DNA from: Glandiceps talaboti | Lineage: Eukaryota; Hemichordata; Enteropneusta; Spengelidae | Reading direction: 5' to 3' | DNA: 64,000 nt | Assembly (NCBI RefSeq): GCF_964340395.1 | Contig: NC_135559.1 | Location: 4,502,501-4,566,500 of the forward strand | In this document: in pieces, positions 52,697-64,000 of the stretch | How positions within the stretch are numbered: position 1 is the stretch's first letter | Layout of the letters: every line of letters begins with the position of its first letter | The notes under the pieces: generated by a model | The model's input: only the letters and a program-made list of their open reading frames with translations | Database searches by the model: none | What the model was told of the DNA's origin: nothing | Position numbers and translations under genes: made by a program

Positions 52697-55600
52697 GTAA
52701 CAGAGACAGAGACAGAGACAGACAGACAGTAACAGAAACTATTTCAGAAACTATTTCAATGGAACTTCCATATTAAGACAAATAGAAACAGAGAGAGAGA
52801 GAGCAACTATTTCAATGAAACTTCAATATCACCACAGACAAACAGAGACAGAAACTGTTTCAATAGAATTTCCAAATTGACTATACAAATATTGAGACTG
52901 ACTTTAAGTTTTACTTACCATGAAGATAACCATAAGTATAAAACAAATACCAACTATTATTGCAAATGGTAGTAGGTAGTAATTGAGAGGAATTGTAAAC
53001 TCGGGCGTCAAAGTTACTGTGAATCTGCAAAATAATAACAGGGAAATAATACCACTTTGATATAAAACCTACTTGTCAACTCTACATTTTGTATATCCAT
53101 ACTTTGGTTACTGTGTATGAAATACTGCTATCTTAACTATAACACACTTAAAGTGGCTAAATGGATGAGAATTTGGTATTTATTTTGGATTTTTATTTGA
53201 TAAAACAGCTTCACTATGTTTTTCTACTTGAAAAAATAATGTGAAATAACATATACCAAGTCCATGTTCATAACTCAATACATTGCAAAAAGATGGAAAA
53301 AGTGTAAAAGTTTGTTATTGTACGTACAATAACAAACATTTTATACATTGTTTAATGTCAAAGAAAACACTCTAAGTCTAGAGCTTATATGTAAAATGAT
53401 TTTCTAAATCTCATATTTCCCTAATTATTTTTTAACACTTTATAATGTACATACTTACCCCTTATCATATGTGTAACGAGTCCTGAGGTCCTCTCCTGTT
53501 GATTCCCCAACAAATACTGATGGGATATGAATCTGGTCTTTATCTGTTGTTACAAATAAGACCACAAATAATTGTTAAAGTGTGCAAAGTGCTGTAAACA
53601 GAATTACGACAATTAGCTGTGTAAAGAGTCTTTCACAACTTGATATGAATCAATCATGCTTTAATATTGTTTTCAAGCAAATGATCAGCTACAAGTGTGT
53701 ATAGGTACATTGTGACAGGGCGCCCACACACATCGGTCAATCCCTTTCATAGAGCAGGTCGGTGAGGGTGGAGTCGGGTGGAGTCACACGACATATCTCT
53801 CAGTCAAATTCCCAACCTGCTACATGTATGTTACTGAAAAGTTCACAAGTCATTTACATTTAATATCACGGGAAATCAAAAGAATTTCTACAAGAGTATA
53901 TATATAACAGGACCATATTTTCTTTTTAGATTATTTATCCACAGGAAGATATAAATGAACTCTGTACATTGTACTTTGTCAGGAGTATCGTTTACAAAAT
54001 GTCCCTATTTCAATTTTAGCTCACAATTAGCATGATGACCTATCAGACCCAGAACACTGTAGAGTTCACATGGAAGTCTTGTCTAACATTACAATCTAAC
54101 AACACAAAGCATTATTGACATGTCAGCTAGTGGCAGATAATATATTTGGGGTCAAAAGATAATGAGAATAAGGTACCACAATCTGTCTGGGGTCAGAAAA
54201 TATCTCAATTTACTTTGGAGTCAGAACAAATTGATTTGGGGGTCAGAAAATGTCTTAAAGTGGCCATATGGATGAGAATTTGGTATTTATTTTGGATTTT
54301 TATTTGATAAAACAGCTTCACCATGTTTTTCTACTTGAAAAAATAATGCAAAATAACATATACCAAGTCCATGTTCATAACTCAATACATTGCAAAAAGA
54401 TGCACAAAGTGTAAAAAGTTTGTTATTGTACGTACAATAACAAACATTTTACACATTGTTTAATGTTTTGCCGTTTATTGAGATGTGAACATGGACTTGG
54501 TATATGTTATTTCACATTATTTTTTCAAGTAGAAAAACATGGTGAAGCTGTTTTATCAAATACAAATCCAAAATAAATACCAAATTCTCATCCATATGGC
54601 CACTTTAATATATTGGAGTCAGAAAACGTCTGAACATACATGTACTTGGGATCAGAACATGTTAAGACATCTGGAATTAGAAGATGTAACTTATTTTCAA
54701 TAGATAATGTCTCAATTTATCTGGGCTCTGAAATATCTCAATTTATCTTTGGTCAGAAATATCTCAATTTATCTGGGGTCAGAACAGATACCACAATATA
54801 GGTGAAGTCAGAAAATGATCAATTTATTTGGGGTCAGAAAATACATGTAGCAGAGGCGAGGGTGCTAGTTCAAAAGTTTACAGTTATATTGGTTATCTAA
54901 ATAGTAGTAGTAAAACACTCAATCTTGTTTGTCTCAGTACATACAATATACTACAGGGTCATTCTAGCTACTGGATTATTATTTACTTAGAACTGTATAA
55001 TGTAATCATGAATTCTACAGCGCTAAAACTATATCTTTCCTACAAAAATTAAAAATATTTTTGGGTAGTTACATCTGACCCGAGTAATTTCAAATGTTTT
55101 GTATGATAAATGAATGAATGCTCATCACAAATAAGTTTTTTATAATCATTTTTTTTTCAAGGTCATAATATGTGTTATATCTGATTTATATATATATCAC
55201 AGACAGTATTAACAAATACATGATTATCAATATGTGTCAAAGTGTTACTGGCTAGACAGTCTACCTCAGATTATTGTAATTATGCAAGAGTGATAGAAAT
55301 TACAATTACAATAGAAAAGATGTAAACTTGGTGTTTCACTCCTGGGACTTGGTGAAGACAGACACATTTCAACCCCACACTATCAATAACAGAGACACAA
55401 AACACACGACTAGGTAATAATAATGGTGGTTTTCATATAGCACTTTTCCACTCTGTGCTCAAAGCGTTTTTTATATTATTGCCCCTGACATAGATCTATA
55501 GCAGCAGAAGACCCTTTACTTCCTAACTCCCTGGGGAACATACCATCAATCATTGGATCATTTACCAAATCACATTGAAAACTGAAAAGCATTGCTATTC

Positions 55601-58600
55601 TTTTACTGTGCAGTAGAAACTGGTTTCGACTGAAAACATTACACATGGACTTGTTGATTTTAATGGCTTTCATTGTCATAAAACTAAGTACCTATATCTG
55701 AAAATATCAAATACTACATACTATCTAGTGATTCTAGCAGGTTATGAAATTATCTCTATTAAGATTATCTTTAACTTTCGATGTAACTTTCAATAAATTC
55801 AAAAATCTATTTAGAAAACGTTAAAATTTGAAAATTAAATTTATCACTTTTCAATCCATAATTTCCCTGTAAAAATCCACTGACATGCAATATCTCAGAA
55901 AGTAGTTGCAAATTCAAGCTGTTTTAGTATTACAAATATTTCTATACTATTAAGATTGTTATCACGTATAAAATAAAAATTTAAAATTTTCATTGTGGTA
56001 TAATATAATAAATTTGTCCTTCACAGACGTCATATTTTGATATGATCTGATACTAATATGATGCACTTATGTGTGGTTGCCATCATGCATGGTATATCGA
56101 CTTGAGTTGTCATGGTGCTGTCGACAATTGCTTTTGATACATCTACACGTATGTAGTCCCAAGATTGTAAGAAATGTTCATGTTAGGGTTCAGCTTTTGT
56201 TCAAGATACAGTTGTACATGTTATATTCGACAAAATATGTACAAGGTGCTCTTCATAGACAAGGTGTACAGACACAGAAAACTGTATTTGACAAAATATG
56301 TACAAGGTGCTCTTCATAGACAAGGTGTACAGAAACAGAAAACTATAAGATCTGAAATAATTTGCTTATTATTTCATTAAAAATATTTTCATTATTGTGT
56401 GACATGGAAAATATGGTATGCTGCTTCCTTGACAAAACACACCACTCAAAATTATGATGTGAAGACACACAAGAGAATCTAAATGGTTTTTGCTAAGGTC
56501 TAAGGATGTGTCTAATGTGTTTATTTCAAATCTTTTACAAGCAACATAATTCTACGTCATTCTCACAAACCAGAGCTGTTATTTCTTCCCTGACACTGCG
56601 CAATAACTGCACCTCGGACGGCGTCATAAAAGTGGCTGCGGTTTACGACAACATTCTACTTAGGCACTACAAAAACTGGTTCTTCGGCTTTCGTAATTGA
56701 AATACATTGTATAATAAATTTTCAGCCATAAAACATACGTTCATTGTATTTGTTTAAGTTTGATCTTGTATCTGTTGTGATAAGCTTTACAAGTTACAAC
56801 ACAGACCTCATGAAAACCAAGCTGAAACCATTCAAACAAAGACTATGGCATTTACACCCTGGTCGTTCGATGTAATGACATTGCAAGTCTAAATAACTCA
56901 TTCTGCTGTGCTCAAATTTCAAAACATATAAAATCATCATTTTGGGTGATATTTTTTTGTAATTCTAAGCTAGCAGAACTATCATTCCCTCATATTTTTC
57001 TTCATTCACCCAGAAAATATTTGTGACCTAAGGGGTTAGTCACTACCATAGTGACAAGGCCCCTTAGGTCACTCACATTTTCCTTGGCTGAACAAAGAAA
57101 AAATAGTAGAGAATACTACCTAATTCTTATTCACACAACACAAGCTTTGAGTGAAATAACCTTTCCCCAAAGTACTTAATATCAGATGCCAAACAATATG
57201 GTGTGATATCAAGTGATTTTATTGCAGTCCTTGAGTAACAATATGGTCAATCACAACCATTGCGTCATAACACAGTTTTATACCATACTTTGGCTATAAT
57301 TTTTTATCAGGTTCAATGTATCTATCATGCCTGTTTTAATTCACATAATATAAAATATAAGGACATGATGACTGAACATGAGAGAAAAACTCATTAATTT
57401 TAAAATTCTGTATTTCTTTTCATCAGAATGGAAATTGTGTATCACCTCACCTACAAAATGTGTGTCATTTTTTAATGGAAATTCTGTATGACCTCAACTA
57501 CATCATTTTTAAATGGAAATTGTGTATGACCACACCCAAATCACTTTTAATGGAGGAACAAACATGTATGGACATTTTTGAATATCCTTTTTCCTATGTT
57601 GAGTTAGAAGTCAGTCAGGGAAACAGTATCTGCATGTTGTGACAAGCATTCTATTTCTGTACAAATGATATATGATATGATAGGAAATGGAATGAGACAG
57701 ATTTACAGAGCACCTGGTATCCCAGTCTAGTGCTATTGTGCATCCAATCTACAGATATCTCTTTACTCACAGGTACTCGAATCAATGTGTAGACAAAATA
57801 TGTATTGTATATAAATAAGTCTTATTTACATACATATTTTTTTTTAAAAATCATACACATTGATTCGAGTGCCTGTGTCTTTACTATATGGGGTGAAGAG
57901 ATCATTTGATACCATGTGTAATATCTTGACTACTGATATCCATACTAATAATGCTTACTATACCCACACTAGAGGCTTTTATTGTTGTTTTTTACCGAAG
58001 TATCACAAATTTGTTAAAGAGTGGTAATATTGACAAGAAATGGATATTTATCACCGGATGTTTAGTTAATAAAACAACTTTAGCATGAGAAACAACATAG
58101 ATTAAGTCCATGTTTGTAAATCATTAATCATAGTTTATAGATTACTTCCTCTATGTACATTAGTAAATATTGTGATACATTTTTAAGTTACTGACTTCAT
58201 TTATGTTTTTATGGTTTTTTTGCATTGTTTCTGGTATTTCATTTCAACTATAAATCTGAGCTAAACGACAGAAATGATCATGGCAAAGTTTTATGTTATT
58301 GTTGTTATTGTTGTTGTTGGGGACCACTATAACAACACTGGCCACAATGTGTCCTGGGGGTAACACCAAGGTTTTAGCCAGAGAACAGGACTGGTTAAAT
58401 CGCAAAGTAAAAGAAGCCATCTACATCATTCAGACAGAGAAGACCCACCATGAACAGGGACCAAGGATACCAACTACCATCAATTTACGAACATATTATT
58501 CCGCCAGTCCGGAGAGATACATCAACACTGAATAATTAAATCATTGCGTGATCAAGGTCCATAGTAGAGGCATCAAAATGTCAATTTATCGTTCCAAAGT

Positions 58601-61600
58601 AACTATATCGCACTGTCCTGTTGTTGTTTTTGTTTATTATTATTTTGGGAGGAATTTAGTGTGAAAGGCTTGTACTGGGTTACCCTTGCATATTGTTAAG
58701 TGTAATATAATGAAATCAAATTGTCCACATTAACCCAGTATCTATTTATTATCAGGTGTTTAACAAAAACACTGAATTCCTAACCAACTCTTCCTATAAT
58801 CAAAGCCGTCCAAACATCACATTTAAATGACTCATTTTCAAAAATATGAAAGACAACGTCCACAGCTTATATACACACAAAAGATTTGTACATAGATAAA
58901 ATTTCACTTCTATTAGTGTTAAATATATAAAGTTTGTGATCATGTTCCTGCCTGTCAGATCTGACCACTGTAACAAAAGAATATGAAAACCAGTACATTG
59001 TACTTACATGTCTTTCCATTCATTGGAAATATATTATTAGAATTCACGTTATGTACAATGGCAGCTTGATATTTACTGTTCTGTGCATTCCATACCTGTT
59101 ATACACAAGAAATAAACACCATTAAAACTTTACATTGATCAGCTTACCATCTATGTACATGTACAGTCGTCATGGAAAACACAAAGTAGGTAACTCATAC
59201 TTATCATATCTTACTGATTTTATTCTGCAGACTCATAGCTGTCTGTTGTTACCTCATGGGACTTAGCTGACATGCATATTTATTAGATGCACACTGAATA
59301 TTCATGACTAACTTATCTAAAGGTAATAATTGAATGTTTATTTACTGGAGTGGTGTTCCCCTTTAACTGTATCAACTGACTTGGTTATTGACTTAAATAA
59401 CCTTATAATAAAATATTCCCACAAAACCTACATATCTTTGAGTAACACTTGGCCTCAAAGGGCAAAGTTACACAATGTCAGACCTGTTCTATTTAGTGGC
59501 TGGTGAAATATACCACTGACTGTTTTTGATGATGACAGAAACTCTACACTTTGTAATACTGATGAAATGAAACACAACACTTTACAAGATGGCTGGTGAG
59601 GCACAAGGTTAAAGTTCAGGTGATCTTACATATATGTATACATGAAATCGATTTAATGATAATATGATAGTTATTTATGTGAGAAAAGTCCTGTTTACTC
59701 TATAATTCACACTACTTATATAACTGCAGCACGTAATATGGCACACAAACGCTTAAGCAACCACTATAGATATTACATAAATACTGAACATCGTGAAATA
59801 TGTAAATTAATATGAAAGTACCATAGCAACTGTTTTTTATAAATGAGTGTACATATCGAAATCAAACTGAAACAGACACACAATAAAACTAATATTGGCA
59901 TGCAGTAAGCTATGCAAAGATAACAGGAAGTGTCTAAAAAGTACCCTAGAAATCTCCACAATTAATATAATCTAATGACCAAACACTATCAGCATCCAAC
60001 ATGTCTGTCCTTTGTTGACAAACAACTAATTGGGTCCACACTAAATTATGACTATTTACATATGGACATCAAGCTCGTGTACACAGTACCGTCAACAAAT
60101 AGGAAAGAGGTTATCTCCTAATATTCAAGAAATCAACTGTTTCCGGTAAAGATTTGGTGTATACTTTTTAACATGCAAAAATTAAGGAAAATAGCAAGAA
60201 AAAAATACAGGCTCTAAGGCATTTAAAATCTGACTATAGAGAGATTTAGATGTATGTAATGTGTAGCGTCACTGTCACATGATGATTCGAAGGCAAAGCA
60301 TACAGTCTGTAGTATATGTCCAAATGTCAACAGTATGCTCTACACGTAACTGTGAAAATATGTTATATTGTTGTCATTTTTTCTTCTAGTAAATATCGTA
60401 ACTTTGATATCAATGTTCAGAAATGAATACCAATTGTTGGGTGCAGGAAAAATGTCTAAAATAATGACAACTTTGGAAAACAATGGCATGTCTTCAGTCT
60501 TCTGAACTGAAGATGTAAACATGTGCATGCTTGTCAAGTTTGTGTTCTGAACGTGACCCATGTGACCCATGTGTTCTGAACGTCTAGCTAAACACAACTC
60601 TCCATGTGTCATTATGTGTATGCCTGCATGATTACACTCCTGTACACGTATGCATTCTAACATACATCTAAGCCTCTTTATTGATAGAGACATACACTCA
60701 CCTTGACATCAAAATCACAGCCTGATCGTCTCATAATAGCAAAAAATGGTAAATGTGTGCTTAGGTTGGTTGGTGGTGGTTTCAATTCACTGCATCCATC
60801 AATAGGATCAGCTTCAACTAAAAAACCCTGCAATAAAACAACATCAAAGTGATAGGAAAGAAATATCAGGACATATTTCAATGGTCCTTAAAGCAAAGAC
60901 TGGGGGGCATCAAACTACAACTTATCTATGATGGGAATCTAGTGGTCAGCTGTAATGTCCAAACATCTGAAATTGGCTGATCTATTCACATGGTCATTTT
61001 GTAAGGACTGAATTTCTGAAATTGGTGTGTAAAATCACAACCTTGTGGTCAGCTGAAACCCCCAAACACCCAAAATAGATTGATTTAATTGCCATCGAGT
61101 GGTCATTTGTAACCACTGAACATCTGAAACTGACCATGTATCAAATCATTACCTAGTGGCCAACTGTAACCACCAAACATCACCACATATATGTATATAC
61201 ATAGTGGTCATCTGTAATCACTGAACATTTGAAAACTCAGTCTGGTCCCTATATGGTATCATTACAATTTATACTTCCGCATCACTAGCAACAAGAACAT
61301 GGAAAACAAAGTAGATTTGACAGGAAAATAATCTATAGGTTTTATTACTTACTGTTAATCCTTGGATAGGTAATGCTAGGCCAAAGCTAGACGGCATATC
61401 CTGGTACACTTTTGTTTTATTTTCAGGTGATGTCTGTCACAAGAAATGGGAAAGAAGATATTACTTGTGATCAATATAAGATATATAGCAGTATAGAAAT
61501 ACAATACAGTAGCAAATAAAGAGATTGTGGTAAATGTGATGTCATCACAATAGGTTTTCCCATAAACCCTTGCAGGAAATCCTCACTATGGCTGAACAAA

Positions 61601-62865
61601 TGTCAAGTACTGTAGGGCTTCGTTACAAGATTTCAAAGTTGAGTAAGTTACTATAGTGCTCTTTATTACCGGAAATTTTATGTACATTGATAGCAGTAAT
61701 CAATACAAGTGTACTAAAAGCAGAAATAAGTCTGACTGGACTTTTCCTTTAAGTTGATAGCAGTAATCAATACAAATGTACTAAAGGCAGAAAAAAGTCT
61801 GATTGGACTTTTCCTGTAAGTTGATAGCAGTAATCAATACTAGTTTAAGACAACAACAAGTCTGACTGGACTTTTCCTTGAAAAGAGATGAAAAATATGC
61901 TAAATCACCTCCAGATAATATAAATTACAATGCAAGTTTTGTGTTGTGAGGCCTAACCATGTATGCTGGAAATATGATACTGTTATTTTTTTATTAGCAT
62001 AGAAATTCTCTTACAGATTGGAGATACTGGAATGGGAATTTCTTTACAGTACATTACAGTAAAAAGTTGACCATAAATTAAAGAAACCCTGTAAGTTTGG
62101 CCATCTTAAAATCAACCACATTCAAAATCTATACATAAATACAAACTTCCAGATACAAATGACCCATTGTTAGGCTCACATTAGAATGGTCACATGATCT
62201 GAATAGTGGGTCAATCACTTGACAAAGATGGGAAGTATGCAGTCCAAAATTTCAGGTACTCATTTCTTTGTATGTGTTTGGAACACAACTTTACTTCTTT
62301 ACATAAATATATACAGCATTTATTAAAGAACTTATATAGAAATATAAATGACATAAGCATGTGTACTGGGTATGATTGAAATTCAATATCAAGTATTTTA
62401 TGAATTTAATTCTTGTTGTAATCCATACCTATATCTAGTATGCCAGTTTATCTGAAGTAGGTCAAACAGTGACACACCCCTTTCTCAATTGTTCACTGAC
62501 TTGTCTGTGGGCTGTAATACTGGTGTTGCTAGAGCTCTTTACATGTAATTGTCATTCACCTAGTACATGTAGTCTATAGGCTATGCGTGACAACAAATCT
62601 CTTCTCACGTGAAGAGAGACCTTCAACCTTCAACACCACAGTCTCTAGACTACTGAGTATGGGGTGGACTTTACAACAATTGTAATAGTATAATAGAATT
62701 GTAGTTATAACGTTACATAGCAGAGAGTAGAAAATTACTTACAGGTACACTTACCACTATGACATCAGCATCCACACAGGATACATGAAACAAAGCCACC
62801 ATGTTGACCACTGTAAATACATACAGGGTAGTGACGGTTGACGGTATTCTGCTGTATGGAGGCAT
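49069..62865 (-). CDS. RNF13: RNF13-like PA-TM-RING E3 ubiquitin ligase
   Basis: A complete membrane-bound RING E3 ligase of the Goliath/RNF13 group, acting in ER, endosome or lysosome membranes. Nine minus-strand exons (62865-62755, 61433-61353, 60827-60702, 59095-59008, 53543-53459, 53024-52919, 52078-51979, 50288-50208, 49502-49069) join in frame to 403 residues (human RNF13 is 381). In order: signal peptide (about 1-33); luminal PA domain (about 40-165, with [38 protein letters not shown]); membrane segment (about 177-199); a basic stretch; RING-H2 with ligands C239, C242, C257, H259, H262, C265, C277 and C280; an acidic Ser-rich tail. ENTPLL (305-310) matches the acidic dileucine lysosomal signal of vertebrate RNF13. 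All zinc ligands are present. RNF167 is the main alternative name. Confidence 0.95.
49611..49967. mobile_element. TTAA foldback MITE, copy 2
   Basis: A full copy in the last RNF13 intron. The left end is TTCAAGTGGCCATATGGATG (TTAA mutated to TTCA) and the right end is CATCCATATGGCCATTTTAA. The centre is TTGTTATTGTATGTACATAC-AATAACAA. The arms have diverged moderately. Confidence 0.8.
50411..50609. repeat. 99-bp tandem repeat, two copies
   Basis: CACCACATAGTAAGAGAT and AACACCAAATTTTGGTGCGT recur with period 99. The unit contains the small palindrome ACCAAATTTTGGT. It lies in an RNF13-like intron. Confidence 0.85.
50920..51595. repeat. About 31-bp satellite-like array, about 20 copies
   Basis: Units of the form TGACATTCTGTAACCATATG plus ATATGGCTAAAA alternate with variants reading TTCCGTAACCATGTG. 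Variant order suggests a higher-order unit of about two to three monomers. Weaker relatives continue to about 51930. It lies in an RNF13-like intron. Confidence 0.92.
52250..52735. repeat. (TATG)n, (TG)n, (TATGTG)n and (GACA)n compound microsatellite
   Basis: A mosaic of tetra-, di- and hexanucleotide repeats runs from 52250 to 52575. After a short gap, GACA/GACAGA repeats run from 52648. The whole lies in an RNF13-like intron. Confidence 0.95.
53148..53362. mobile_element. TTAA foldback MITE, copy 3, right arm missing
   Basis: Starts TTAAAGTGGCTAAATGGATG and carries the full left arm and centre (TTGTACGTACAATAACAAAC). It breaks off after TACATTGTTTAATGT. It matches the copy at 54255 very closely over the shared part, so the right arm was lost recently. 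Confidence 0.8.
53719..53805 (+). repeat. Dispersed repeat, copy 2 (related to 9416-9490)
   Basis: Shares GGGCGCCC, CACATCGGT, TGAGGGTGG and CACGACATATCTCTCAGTC-type blocks with the minus strand of 9416-9490. Intergenic there, intronic here. Confidence 0.5.
54255..54608. mobile_element. TTAA foldback MITE, copy 4, intact
   Basis: The best-preserved copy, 354 bp. TTAAAGTGGCCATATGGATG at the left is the exact inverse of the right end. The arms of about 165 bp match almost perfectly (GAGAATTTGGTATTTATTTT, ATAAAACAGCTTCACCATG), and the centre is the palindrome TTATTGTACGTACAATAA. TTAA lies at both borders, as expected for piggyBac- or Kolobok-type target duplication. It lies in the long RNF13 intron between 53543 and 59008. 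Confidence 0.88.
54609..57400. other. Intron of the RNF13-like gene, no exon seen
   Basis: Part of the 5.5-kb intron between 53543 and 59008. It contains decayed GGGGTCAGAA-TATCTCAATTTA repeats (about 54120-54840) and a 63-bp tandem duplication at 56222-56345. I see no RNA gene or exon. Confidence 0.55.
56222..56345. repeat. 63-bp tandem duplication
   Basis: GACAAAATATGTACAAGGTG and CTCTTCATAGACAAGGTGTA with ACAG-AACAGAAAACT occur twice, nearly identical. Confidence 0.85.
57425..57565. repeat. About 42-bp tandem repeat, three copies
   Basis: AATGGAAATTGTGTATGACC followed by a CTCA/CACC-CATCA-TTTTTA stretch is repeated three times with divergence, in an RNF13-like intron. Confidence 0.65.
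57768..57877. mobile_element. 110-bp hAT-type MITE with 8-bp TSD
   Basis: The ends are inverted repeats of 24 bp with one or two mismatches: CACAGGTACTCGAATCAATG at the left and CATTGATTCGAGTGCCTGTG at the right. The 8-bp direct repeat TCTTTACT stands exactly at both borders (57760-57767 and 57878-57885). An 8-bp target duplication with CA..TG ends fits the hAT superfamily. It is non-autonomous and intronic. Confidence 0.85.
58020..58145. mobile_element. Decayed TTAA foldback MITE relative
   Basis: It keeps family blocks in order (ATGGATATTTAT, ATAAAACAACTTTAGCATG, GAAACAACATAGATTAAGTC, CATGTTTGTAA), but both ends and the centre are lost or very diverged. Confidence 0.4.
61689..61885. repeat. 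About 68-bp tandem repeat, three copies
   Basis: TGATAGCAGTAATCAATACA, a CTAAA-GCAG block and AAGTCTGACTGGACTTTTCC are repeated three times, with a deletion in the third. It lies about 250 bp upstream (gene sense) of the RNF13-like exon starting at 61433. Confidence 0.85.
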
Positions 62866-64000
62866 TTTGAGCCTTGATCTGGTGGTGAACATAATAAATA
62901 CACAATATTCAGTGGTACATCAAAATAAATTAATAGACAATGGTAGTCTGTTATGTGGGGACAATTTACACTTTGATCTGTTGGTGCCAATAAAATATTT
63001 AACGGTACATCAAAACACCTACAATAATCCCCTATACATACGCTGGCTACCGACTATGTACGTACAATCTATCCAAATTCCCAACGTGTGTATTTTAGTA
63101 ATTTTTACAGAGGCTTGTAGTACTAAATGTACAATTTATGCAAGCTTTACTACCTTTACCTCAGCACTGCATTAACTACCAAAATTCCTCTTTCTTACCA
63201 AAATCACTACTTTAATACACTGGACATCATGATCCAACTGTACACGATCGTTTCTATAAGTACATGTGGAAGGAAAATGGAAAGTCTAGGCAAAACTTGA
63301 CTATAAATGTATCTATGATTAAATGTGCAGATGACATCAGTAAACAAGAAAGGAAGTTGAATTTGGAAAATTTAGCAGAAGTAAGTCTATTAATAGTCTG
63401 GATGTCAATGTGGTGAATGAAGGTATAAATGGTGACGAACTAGCCTAGTCTATTGTATTATAGACAAGACAAGGTCATCTTTTTTTTGTCTAACATTATA
63501 CAAATAATGACAGATGAATACACTCAGGTATTGGTGTTAAGGAAATAGTGATCTCTCTACATACATGTACACATGACCATAAACCAGGAAACAATGAACA
63601 GTATAAGTCAACTTAAATGAAACATGGAGAGCTTAGAAATGGTACATTGATAACAAATGTATTGTAGTTGAAATACAGGATGAATTCATCATGTACATGG
63701 TACATGTCATATGACGATTACTGTACAGACTTATGACTGTGACAACATGGAGCAATATGATGAACATGGAAACACTGAAAATATCAAAATCATAGACTCT
63801 TGTTGAAAATATAATACAGCGTAATATGAGGTATTGTATAACATGTCTGTCTGCATATACAGACTCATATTCATAAAGTATAACATGCATGTATTAAATG
63901 TATGTCAGCATATGTAGACATACACACAGACAGGAATACAGACACACAGACACAAGAACCCATCACACTTGTGTTAAACTAGTCATTTGATGTTTTTTTG
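62866..64000. other. Upstream region of the RNF13-like gene
   Basis: The 5' UTR and promoter should lie here. I find no clear TATA box, CpG-rich patch or upstream exon with firm splice signals. I see no other gene to the end of the window. Confidence 0.45.

Overview
This window is nuclear DNA from an animal, most likely an invertebrate. The genes are split into short exons with GT-AG introns and encode animal-type proteins: an SLC9 Na+/H+ exchanger, MOGAT/DGAT2 acyltransferases and an RNF13-like PA-TM-RING ligase. The non-coding DNA is AT-rich and packed with microsatellites, minisatellites and short foldback DNA transposons. I cannot fix the species. The gene families and intron density suit a deuterostome or other slowly evolving invertebrate. 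No prokaryotic, viral or CRISPR features were seen.

Layout. (1) 81-7134, + strand: the 3' eleven exons of a plasma-membrane-type Na+/H+ exchanger whose 5' half lies before the window. One intron/exon border carries a recent tandem duplication. (2) 12829-28415: a cluster of three intact four-exon acyltransferase genes of the monoacylglycerol acyltransferase (MOGAT) type. Copies A (-) and B (+) stand head to head about 2 kb apart and are close relatives. Copy C (-) is more diverged. The last three exons are 175, 200 and 155 nt in all three; the first coding exon is 493 nt in A and B and 490 nt in C. (3) 28.4-49 kb: mostly non-coding, with a 1.66 kb TIR element, a tRNA-like sequence, microsatellites and several unassigned coding-like segments. 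The best of these is a Cys-rich first exon at 42629-43023 (-). (4) 49069-62865, - strand: a complete nine-exon RNF13-like gene of 403 codons, from signal peptide to dileucine motif. Its introns host several copies of one TTAA-flanked foldback MITE family.

The three MOGAT-like genes would work together in re-esterifying monoacylglycerol and diacylglycerol at the ER. The exchanger and the ubiquitin ligase are unrelated neighbours.

Part 2 focuses on the expanded, inverted MOGAT cluster, several MITE families with readable target-site duplications, a duplicated splice acceptor, a tRNA-like locus and the orphan coding candidates. All coordinates come from reading the sequence by eye. No alignment or database search was run.
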